From NCBI RefSeq assembly GCF_042477335.2, contig NC_091263.1, positions 71,604,501 to 71,668,500 of the forward strand: 64,000 bases of DNA, in the 5' to 3' direction. Shown piece after piece: positions 56,925-64,000 of the stretch; within the stretch, counting starts at the first letter, position 1, and each line of letters begins with the position of its first letter. The notes under the pieces were generated by a model. The model saw nothing but the letters and a program-made list of their open reading frames with translations. It ran no database searches and was not told where the DNA came from. The position numbers and the translations under genes were made by a program. This DNA is from Ovis canadensis. Taxonomy: Eukaryota > Chordata > Mammalia > Artiodactyla > Bovidae.

Positions 56925-57640
56925 AATCATAATCCCAGGCGGCCAGCCTGCAACGCGCTCCTCCGACCACTAGGGGGCTCTGCAGAGGCCTGGCGTTCCC
57001 CACTCGCGGGAGGGCGCCTGCTCTTGCTCTTCCGCCTTCGGAGCACGTGTGCGCGCGGGAGGCGTGGTCCGCGTGGCCTCCTGAGCGGCAGGACGTCGCC
57101 TACTCGGTTGTGTCCCGGTTGCCTCCCGCCTGGCTGACTGATTTCGTGTCTGACAGACTTCGTGTCTGACTGACCTGCCGCCCCGAGTCCTTGCGAGCCC
57201 CCCTCACCTCGCCCCCCGGCCCCAGCCTTCTTCCGTCCGGGCGAGTCCCCGGCTTTCCTCTCGCACCCCGAGCGGGTTCCCGGTCCCGCCCGCTGTCCTC
57301 CAGGGGGCCCTGGGTGACCCCGGCCCCATGGCGCTGCAGAGCTCGGGGGTGGCCTTCCGCAAGATCCTGTCTCACTTCCCCGAGGAGCTGAGCCTGGCTT
57401 TCGCCTACGGCTCGGGGGTGCACCGCCAGGCGGGGCCCAGCTCAGACTAGAAGGTGAGCCCGGGAGGTCCCTTTGCCTTCGGTCCCTCCCGAGCCCTGGA
57501 GCTGCCGGGCCGCTCTGCGCATCCCCGTACCAACTCGCTAAGTCCTGATACAAACCCTACGAAAGGGCTCTTAGCAGAGCGGCAGCGTGAGCTGAGCTTC
57601 GAAGGACACGTGGGAGTCCGCTTGGATCCAAGAGCGGGAG
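56925..57640 (+). promoter_or_regulatory. CpG-island promoter region of the TAMM41 pseudogene
   Basis: CpG density rises sharply from about 56.93 kb and falls off by about 57.65 kb, spanning exon 1. There is no TATA box, as usual for a housekeeping gene. A CACGTG E-box sits at 57044-57049 next to an alternating GCGCGC stretch. A short direct repeat of TTCGTGTCTGAC occurs at about 57131-57166 in the presumed 5' UTR. High CpG content in a copy that is coding-dead suggests the duplication is fairly young or that the island is still protected from methylation; neither can be decided from sequence. Confidence 0.6.
57328..57453 (+). pseudogene. TAMM41: TAMM41 pseudogene exon 1, with in-frame TAG stop
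   Basis: The frame opens at the ATG at 57328 (followed by G, inside the CpG island) and reads 40 codons to a TAG at 57448-57450, then AAG and a consensus GTGAGC donor. Residues 10-25 (FRKILSHFPEELSLAF) and the nucleotidyltransferase glycine-serine motif YGSG (27-30), followed by RQAGPSSD (33-40), are the TAMM41 N-terminus. Mammalian proteins have Gln where TAG stands here, so a single CAG-to-TAG change explains the stop. The start MALQSSG looks about three residues shorter than the MALQTL-type start I remember, suggesting a small in-frame loss. No re-initiating frame across the stop is evident. Confidence 0.88.
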
Positions 57641-57784
57641 AAGCAATTATGTGGAGGGAAGAGCTGGTGCTGGGACAAGACAGAAAAAAAAAAAAAAAAG
57701 TGGCCAGGTCCTCGTTCAGTGTTCTCAAGTTTACTGGAAAGCTTAAAAACAAACAAACAAACAAAAAAACGGATAATCTGGGTT

Positions 57785-57900
57785 CCAGTTGCAGAGATTC
57801 AGATTTAATTAGTCTGGGATGAGCCGGGGCTTTAGGAATTTAAAAAACTTCCCAGTCCCAGGTGATTCTGTCTCGCAGCCAAGCTTGAGGGTTACGTCTC
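57785..57900 (+). mobile_element. MER5-like DNA transposon in the pseudogene intron
   Basis: CAGAGATTCAGATTTAATTA, GTCCCAGGTGATTCTGTCTC, CCAAGCTTGAGGGTTAC. Confidence 0.65.
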
Positions 57901-57996
57901 TGGCTGTAGGAGAAAATACAAAGTGGTTCTCCTGACTTGGGGAAGCTGATGGACGGATGGTAGAGTTAGGGCATTTGCAGTGACTTTAACAAATAG

Positions 57997-58315
57997 CAAG
58001 GGCTTCCCTGGTCGCTCAGCTGGTAAAGAATCTGTCTGCAATGCAGGAGACCCTGGTTTGATTCCTGGCTCTTGGAGATCCCCTGGAAAAGGAATAGGCT
58101 TCCCACTCCAGTATTCTTGGGCTTCCCTGGTGGCTCAGACAGTAAAGAAATAGCCTGCAATGCCAGAGTCTTTGGTTCAGTCTCTGGGTTGGGATCCCTT
58201 GGAGAAGGGAACAGGTACCCAATCCAGTATCCTGGCCTGGGGAGTTCCATGGACAGAGGAGCCTGACAGGCTACAGTCCATGGCAGGTCACAAAGACTGA
58301 CACGACTGAGCAACT
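57997..58315 (+). mobile_element. Dimeric Bov-tA-type SINE in the pseudogene intron
   Basis: Heads at GGGCTTCCCTGGTCGCTCAG (58000) and TGGGCTTCCCTGGTGGCTCA (58118), body to GACACGACTGAGCAACTTTG. Confidence 0.87.
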
Positions 58316-58334
58316 TTGCACTTGCACTAACTAA

Positions 58335-59318
58335 ATCTGAAACCTGTATGCAAGTCAAGAGGCAACAGTTAGAATCAAACATGTAACAACTGATTCAAAA
58401 TTGGGAAAGGAGTACATCTAGGGTGTGTATTGTCACCCTGCTTATTTAACTTATATGCAGAGTACATCATGTGAAATGCCAGGCCGGATGAAGCACAAGC
58501 TGGAATCAAGATTGCCGGGAGTAATATAAATAACCTCAGATATGCAGATGACACCACCCTTATGGCAGAAGGCAAAGAGGAACTAAAGAGCCTCTTGATG
58601 AAGGTGAAAGAGGAGGGTGAAAAGCTGGCTTAAAACTCAGCATTCAAAAAAGGAAGATCATAGCATTCAGTCCCATCACTTCATGGCAAATTGATGGAGA
58701 AACAATAGAAAGAGGGACAGGCTTTATTTTCTTAGGTTCCAAAATCACTGCAGATGATGACTGCAGCCATGAAATTAAAAGACACTTGCTCCTTGGAGGA
58801 AAAGCTATGACCAGCCTAGACAGTATATTAAAAAACACAGACATTACTTTGCCAACAAAGGTCTGTCTAGTCAAAGCTGTGGTTTTTCCAGTAGTCGTAT
58901 GGATGTGAGAGTTGACTACAAAGAAAGCTGAGCACCGAAGAATTGATGCTTTTGAACTGTGGTGTTGGAGAAGACTGTTGAGAGTTCCTTGGACTGCAAG
59001 GAGATCCAGCCAGTCAATCCTAAAGAAAATCAATCCTGAATATTCATTGCAAGGACTGATACTGAAGCTGAAGCTCCAATACTTTGGCCATCTGATGTGA
59101 AGAACTGACTCATTGGAAAAGACCCTGATGCTGGGAAAGATTGAAGGCAGGAGGAGAAGGGGGCGACAGAGGATGAGATGGTTGGATGGCATCACTGACT
59201 CGATGGACATGAGTCTGAGCAAGCTCCAGGAGTTGGTGATGGACAGGGAAACCTGGCATGCTGCAGTCCATGGGGTTGCAAGGAGTTGGACTTGACTGAG
59301 TGATTGAACTGATTGAAC
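58335..59318 (+). mobile_element. BovB LINE 3' ~1 kb in the pseudogene intron
   Basis: Starts within the RT domain (CTGTATGCAAGTCAAGAGGC), retains ATATGCAGATGACACC (YADD coding) near 58538 and ends GATTGAACTGATTGAAC. Frameshifted; no long frame. Confidence 0.9.
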
Positions 59319-59865
59319 TAACAGGGAGAGTTAGTGGGTGAGCAGTATATTTGCTCCGACCCAGGACATTTACCAAGTCTCTTTAGGGCAAGACATTGTT
59401 ACTCTTCAGAATTGGCTGAGTATAACAGCAGTGAGGGTACAGTTTTCCTTGTGATTGCAGATTTTTTTTTTCTGCAAGTGGGGGAAAACAAGTTTGCCTC
59501 CAAGGTGGAGTCAAAATTTAAGACATCAAAGATGGCAGACATATATTTTCTGTTTAGTGAGGCTTTTGATTGACTTTGACAAGGCTTTTGAGCTCTTGCT
59601 GAATTAAGGTAAAGGAGCAAGAGTCTAGATAGAGATGTTTTCTGTACATGCAGCTCATGTTCTGGACTGGTTTTGTTTTTGTTTTTTTAATAAAGGAAAT
59701 GGTCATGTGCTGTCTGCACTAGGGCTTCTTGGCTTTGGACACCTGACTGTAATTTTTCAGTTAATCTTCGCCTGTTCACTTCCTGGTGAGGCCATCTATA
59801 CCATGCCTTGAATTTGCTATTTACAACCTATACTAGTATTTAAGTAATGTGCTTATTTGTATTTT
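59319..59865. other. Unassigned intronic stretch of the pseudogene
   Basis: No repeat recognised; T-runs at 59460 and 59680. Useful unique sequence for comparison with the parental intron. Confidence 0.4.
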
Positions 59866-60084
59866 ATTGTGCTCAGTTGCTCAGTCTTTTCCAGCTCTTT
59901 GCAACTCCATGGACTGTAGCCCACCTGGCTTCTCTGGTCATGGAATTCTCCAGGCAAGAATACCGGAGTGGATGGCCATTTCTTCCTCCAGGGGATCTTC
60001 CTGACCTAGAGATTAAACCCTCATTTATGAGTCTCCTGCGTTGGCAGGCAGATTCTTTACCACTGAGCCACCTGGGAAGCCCCC
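59866..60084 (-). mobile_element. Bov-tA SINE
   Basis: GTGCTCAGTTGCTCAGTCTT to CACTGAGCCACCTGGGAAGC. Confidence 0.87.
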
Positions 60085-60094
60085 TAATTTAAGG

Positions 60095-61033
60095 AGTACA
60101 TGGAATAACAGACTGGCTCCGAATAGGAAAAGGAGTACGTCAAAGCTGTATATTGTCACCCTGCTTATTTAACTTCTATGCAGAGTACATCATGAGAAAT
60201 GCTGGGCTGGAAGAAGCACAAGCTGGAATCAAGATTGCCAGGAGAAATATCAATAACCTCATATATGCAGATAACACCACCCTTATGGCAGAAAGTGAAG
60301 AGGAACTAAAAAGCCTCTTGATGAAAGAGGAGAGTGAAAAAGTTGACTTAAAGCTCAACATTCAGAAAACGAAGATCATGGCATCTGGTCCCATCACTTC
60401 ATGGGAAATAGATGGGGAAACAGTGTCAGACTTTATTTTGGGGGGCTCCAAAATCACTGCAGATGGTGACTTCAGCCATGAAATTAAAAGACGCTTACTC
60501 CTTGGAAGGAAAGTTATGACCAACCTAGATAGCATACTGAAAAGCAGAGACATTACTTTGGCAACAAAGGTCCGTCTAGTCATTGCTATGGTTTTTCCAG
60601 TGGTCGTGTATGGAAGTGAGAGTTGGACTGTGAAGAAAGCTGAGTGCCAAAGAATTGATGCTTTTGAACTATGGTGTTGGAGAAGACTCTTGAGAGTCCC
60701 TTGGACTGCAAGGAGGTCCAACCAGTCCATCCTAAAGGAGATCAGTCCTTGGTGTTCATTGGAAGGACTGATGCTGAGCCTGAAATGCCAATACTTTGGC
60801 TACCTCATGCGAAGAGATGACTCATTGGAAAAGACCCTGATGCTGGGAGAGATTATGGGCAGGAGAAGAAGGGGATGAGAGAGAATGAGATGGCTGGATG
60901 GCATCACCGACTCAATGCACATGAGTTTGGGTGAACTCTGGGAGTTGGTGATGGACAGGGAGGCCTGGCGTGCTGCAGTTCATGGGGTTGCAAAGAGTCG
61001 GACACGACTGAGTGACTGGACTGAACGGAACTG
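60095..61033 (+). mobile_element. BovB LINE 3' ~0.94 kb with a 241-codon open frame
   Basis: The frame 60153-60878 reads the C-terminal half of the RT and the downstream domain continuously. The catalytic motif is changed: YADN at the YADD position (60265-60276). The element is 5'-truncated and cannot encode a working enzyme. Tail GACTGAGTGACTGGACTGAA. Confidence 0.9.
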
Positions 61034-61499
61034 TTCTTTAAATTGACAACATATGAGAAATGATACATTTGGGGTACACAGGAAATTATAGATTATAATA
61101 GGTTATTTTCTTCCAACATACATTAACATGAAAATTTTTAAAAACATGTCCACTCAAATTCTTAACTATCACCACTATTTTGTAGGAAACTCAGAGCATC
61201 CTGATTCTGTAGTCATCTCTTCATTTTCCTGTGAAGATTTTCCTTTGAGCAGAGCTGGAATTCCCTCCAAGAAAAGGTCTTTCCTTTTCCCTCACCCTCG
61301 TTCCCTGCAAGTTCACAAGTAGATTCCAGCACCTGCGTCTGTCCCAGATGAGTCCCTGTCTCGGTGCCCTGGTTACTGGCAGGCAGCCCCATGTTGGTGG
61401 TGCACCCTTTGTCTGCCCTCCCTTACTGCTGCGGGAGCATTGCTTACCGTGGCAGCCAGTCTCCCTCTTTGGTCCATCTCCCACCACTCTATACCTGCA
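61034..61499. other. Unassigned intronic stretch
   Basis: No gene or repeat recognised; a 94-codon minus frame at 61221-61505 has no motif. Confidence 0.4.
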
Positions 61500-61850
61500 T
61501 CCCATCCAGCCCTACCGACCTAGACGCAGCTCCCAGAACATGCCCAGCTCTCGTCTCCTCCACAAGAGTGTTTTCATCTAACAGGACTCCCCCGACCCCC
61601 TTCCTCAGGGCTTGCCTAACGCTTCACCAAATCTGCTTAACTGTTGTGCATTCTTGAAGACTCAGACTTACCAGAGTCTTGAAGAGTGTCGTCTTATAGG
61701 AAAATTCCTCCTTCCTCTGTGACCCCATTCTGAGTGAAATTCCCCTAGCAAGTCCTTTGGCTAATAATCTGTCTTTTCCCCCCAGTTGACCTTGAGCTCT
61801 TTACCTCTATCTCAGGACCCATCAGAGCTCGTCGTAGATGATCAGGGAGA
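61500..61850 (+). mobile_element. L2-like LINE 3' region
   Basis: TGCATTCTTGAAGACTCAGA, TTCCTCCTTCCTCTGTGACC; diverged. Confidence 0.45.
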
Positions 61851-61974
61851 GGTTGGCTAATGGGTGAAGTTAAAATAAATTATTTCCCTTTGCATAATGC
61901 TTTATAGAGCTTGTCCACATGGTGTTATCTGATCTGAAAGAAAAGTGGAGCACATTTAACTAGATTTAGATGGA

Positions 61975-62200
61975 AGACAGTGTAGCAAAGTTGTCTAGCC
62001 CAGAATTTGGAGCCAGAGTGTGTCTGTCATTCATTAACCATGTGTCCTTGGGCAGGGAGCTTACTCTGCGCCATGGTTTCCTTTCTTGTAGAAATGGGAT
62101 AATAATGGTATCTACCTTGTAGGATTGTTTTGAGAATAAAAAGAGTTACTGTATGTATAATACAGAAAGTATTTAAAAGAGGGCTGGAACATTACTTCAG
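61975..62200 (+). mobile_element. MIR SINE (old) in the pseudogene intron
   Basis: GAATTTGGAGCCAGAGTGTG, AACCATGTGTCCTTGGGCAG, TTGTAGAAATGGGATAATAA. Confidence 0.83.
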
Positions 62201-62381
62201 TCAGCGTTACTGTTACGTGAGTTGACAAAAGTGAAGCTCAACCTGGTTCCAGAGGTTTGCTTAAGTTTCTGACCCTGAGTCTGCTGTTAATCACAGCAAC
62301 GTGAAGTCTTAGAGCTTTCAACTCTGTCTTGCTGTCTTTCTAGGAGTTAAAACTAAAAATCCTCTTTTCTTCACCTCCTAG

Positions 62382-62827
62382 AATCTCATGTTGCACTTCA
62401 TGTTCACAGTTGAGACCCTGTCGCATGGCATTCAAAGAACCTGAAGAAAAACTGTACCCGTTACTTGGGCTGGTAAAGAATCTGCCTGCAATGCAGGAGA
62501 CCCCAGTTCTATTCCTGGGTCGGGAAGATCCCCTGGAGAAGGGATAGGCTACCCACTTGAGTATTCTTGGGCTTCCCTTGTGGCTCAGATGGTTAAGAAT
62601 CCTCCTGCAGTGCGGGAGACCTGGGTTCAGAAGATCCCCTGGACAAGGGAAAGGCTACCCATGCCAGTATTCTGGCCTGAAGAATTCCAGGGACTGTATA
62701 GTCCATGGGGTCACAAAGAGTCGGACACGACTGAGCGACTGAAAAAAAAAAAAAAAAGTATTGGGACCAAGGATTCTCACTGCTGTCCAGAATAATCACT
62801 GCACCAGTGATTATGTGTGACGAGAAG
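62382..62827 (+). pseudogene. TAMM41: TAMM41 pseudogene exon 2, frameshifted and split by a SINE
   Basis: After a pyrimidine-rich tract and TAG acceptor at 62380-62381, the exon opens in phase 0 with NLMLHFMFTV, matching the parental segment in which MLDF carries a metal-binding-region Asp; here it is His (CAC, 62394-62396). One base is missing near 62412 relative to the GAT-GAC-CCT of the parent, and the shifted frame meets TGA at 62442-62444. In the other frame AWHSKNLKKN is still legible to about 62453. Homology stops near 62465, where a tRNA-type SINE begins, and resumes at 62758 with VLGPRI and VQNN. About 15-18 bases seem lost before the final segment, which ends at an AAG|GTGAGT donor (GT at 62828). 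Confidence 0.85.
62466..62757 (+). mobile_element. Dimeric Bov-tA-type SINE inside TAMM41 pseudogene exon 2
   Basis: Two tRNA-Glu-like heads in tandem (GGTAAAGAATCTGCCTGC near 62471 and TGGCTCAGATGG near 62581) are followed by the BovA-type body (TCCATGGGGTCACAAAGAG near 62703) and an A15-16 tail ending at 62757. The insertion is in the same sense as the gene. No clean target-site duplication is visible; instead about a dozen exon bases seem missing at the junction. The long pure A tail suggests a relatively recent insertion. Confidence 0.85.
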
Positions 62828-62996
62828 GTGAGTGACTTCGGGCCTCTGTCTTAACTTCGGTGGCTATTAACCTTTATTCTTAGAATCCCAGCTAAATATG
62901 TGTGTTCTTACCGTCAGGAACTGCTCACACTTTTGCCAGATGAAGGTGATGAATGTGACTGTGTTTTATTTGTTGCCTTTGGCCAGGTGTTTTTTG

Positions 62997-63172
62997 GCTG
63001 GGAAAAATAGGGGGCGGCAGAGGATGAGATGGATAGACTGCATCACCGACTCGATGGACATGAGTTTGACTCTGGAGTCAAATTTCAGGAGATAGTAAAG
63101 GACAGGGGAGCCTGATGTGCTGCAGTCCATGGGGTCACAAAGAATCGGACACAGCTTAGAGACTGAACCACC
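62997..63172 (+). mobile_element. BovB LINE 3' tail
   Basis: GCTGGGAAAAATAGGGGGCG to GAATCGGACACAGCTTAGAG. Confidence 0.85.
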
Positions 63173-63239
63173 GCAAATGTCTCTTGGTCTCAAGTTGCAG
63201 TGTGCCTCAGGAGCCCCCGGAGCGCCTGTCAGGCGTGCA

Positions 63240-63300
63240 GATGGCGGGTCCCACCCCCGGAGTTCCTGAATCAGTGGGTCTGGGGCAGGGTGTGAGGCTT
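63240..63300 (+). mobile_element. MER5-like fragment, left part
   Basis: CCCACCCCCGGAGTTCCTGA, ATCAGTGGGTCTGGGGCAGG; its continuation is at 63763-63838. Confidence 0.55.
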
Positions 63301-63476
63301 TGCCTGTTTCGCACATTGAGAGGTGATTGTCCTGTACCACTGTGCTGTGTGTGGCGGAATGAGTGATCTTACTGTGGGCTGATAACCAGTGAGTCTAGTT
63401 AACACCCATCACAGGACATAGTTGGTTTTCTTTTATTGATGATGAGAACTTTTAAGGTTTACTCTCTCAGCAGCAA
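63301..63476. other. Unassigned, possibly L1 3' sequence
   Basis: TGAGTCTAGTTAACACCCAT, GATGAGAACTTTTAAGGTTT resemble a segment of L1 3' UTR; perhaps part of the same insertion as 63491-63762. Confidence 0.35.
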
Positions 63477-63490
63477 GGATTTGCATTTCT

Positions 63491-63762
63491 TCATTTCTTT
63501 ATTTGTTTTTAATTGGAAGATAATTGCTTTACACTGATGTGTTGGTTTCTGCCATACATCAGCATGAATTAGCCGTGGGTATACATACGTCCCCTCCATC
63601 TTGAACATACTGCCCACCCCATCCCACCGCTCTGAGCTGTTGCCGAGCGTCAGGCGAGCTCCCTGTATTGAACAGCCACTCCCCGTTAGCTGTCTCTTGC
63701 ACACAGGATGGTGTACATTTCACTGCGTCTCTCTCAGTTTTCCCCACCTTCCCCAGCCCCCT
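63491..63762 (-). mobile_element. Ruminant L1 3' end with 14-bp flanking repeat
   Basis: Antisense: TTTTAATTGGAAGATAATTG, CTTTACACTGATGTGTTGGT, CAGCATGAATTAGCCGTGGG. GGATTTGCATTTCT flanks it at 63477-63490 and 63763-63776. Confidence 0.8.
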
Positions 63763-63838
63763 GGATTTGCATTTCTAACAAGCTTTCAAATGATGCTGAT
63801 GCTGCCCATCTAGAGCACACCTTGAGAACCACTGGTTT
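63763..63838 (+). mobile_element. MER5-like fragment, right part
   Basis: TTTCTAACAAGCTTTCAAAT, GATGCTGATGCTGCC, CACACCTTGAGAACCACTGG. Confidence 0.65.
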
Positions 63839-64000
63839 GGTCAGTGGGAGGGATGGGCAGACCCATTGCAGATCAGGGTGGAAATTAATCTTATTTATAC
63901 GGAGAGGCACACACTCCCAGGGAGAAGTTGGAAGTGAAGAGGGGATCGTAGGTAGTTGGAAGCCTGTCGTGCCCAGTGGGAGAAACCCCTCGGTGCCACC
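63839..64000. other. Unassigned end of window
   Basis: No TAMM41 exon 3 or other gene recognised before the window ends. Confidence 0.4.

Larger units (their letters stand above)
57328..62827 (+). pseudogene. TAMM41: TAMM41 unprocessed pseudogene (exons 1-2, window ends in intron 2)
   Basis: The parent gene encodes the mitochondrial phosphatidate cytidylyltransferase (CDP-diacylglycerol synthase) of the matrix-side inner membrane, which feeds cardiolipin synthesis. Seen here: a CpG-rich 5' region, an ATG-started exon 1 (57328-57453) ending at an AAG|GTGAGC donor, a ~4.9 kb intron, and exon 2 (62382-62827) bounded by a CCTAG acceptor and an AAG|GTGAGT donor. Both junctions are phase 0, as expected for this gene. 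Lesions: in-frame TAG in exon 1, a 1-bp frameshift, a substituted Asp, a following TGA, a SINE inside exon 2 and a loss near its end. Kept introns exclude a processed copy. I infer a segmental duplicate; later exons, if present, lie beyond the window. The match rests on remembered mammalian TAMM41 protein sequence, not on a search. Confidence 0.88.

Noticed and set aside
57454-57822. Retrocopy explanation for the TAMM41 match
   Set aside because: Consensus splice donors and an acceptor plus a ~4.9 kb intron are present, which a processed copy would lack.
1-64000. CRISPR arrays, operons or prophage
   Set aside because: The window is mammalian nuclear DNA; the repeats are dispersed SINEs and LINEs with no regular spacer structure.

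Overview
The window is nuclear DNA from a ruminant, most likely a bovid (cattle, sheep or goat group). This rests on its repeats: BovB (RTE-class) LINEs, Bov-tA and Bov-A2 SINEs, tRNA-Glu-derived CHR SINEs of cetartiodactyls and ruminant L1 3' ends, over a background of old mammalian MIR, L2, L1M, MER5-type and MLT1 repeats. There are no bacterial-style genes, no tRNA or rRNA genes that stand up, and no CRISPR. Almost all open reading frames are short and lie in repeats or are chance frames.

The first ~56.9 kb is intergenic (or deep intronic) DNA that I cannot link to any protein gene. By my boundaries it holds 11 BovB fragments (largest at 9.6-11.0, 34.1-35.7 and 50.3-52.2 kb) and about 15 Bov-tA copies. 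It also holds two Bov-A2 copies with perfect 12-13 bp target-site duplications, about 14 CHR SINEs, two MLT1 LTRs (21.2-21.9 and 26.5-26.9 kb) and many MIR/L2/L1 relics. Two GC/CpG-rich blocks (6.6-6.95 and 55.2-55.6 kb) look promoter- or exon-like but match nothing I recognise. A run of three nuclear-receptor half-sites with exact 5-bp spacing lies at 22.58-22.61 kb.

The one recognisable gene is at 57.3-62.8 kb on the + strand: a CpG island, exon 1 and exon 2 of TAMM41 (mitochondrial CDP-diacylglycerol synthase), with the intron and splice sites kept. It is broken. Exon 1 has an in-frame TAG two codons before its splice donor. Exon 2 has a catalytic-region Asp-to-His change, a 1-bp frameshift, an early TGA, a ~290-bp Bov-tA-type insertion in the middle and an internal loss near its 3' end. 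Because introns are kept this is not a retrocopy; I read it as an unprocessed (duplicated) pseudogene whose working parent should lie elsewhere in the genome. The window ends in what would be intron 2.

Repeat family names are from pattern memory, without a library search, so boundaries are good to roughly 5-30 bases and old-family names are less sure than BovB, Bov-tA and CHR. Stretches where I recognise nothing are listed as such.
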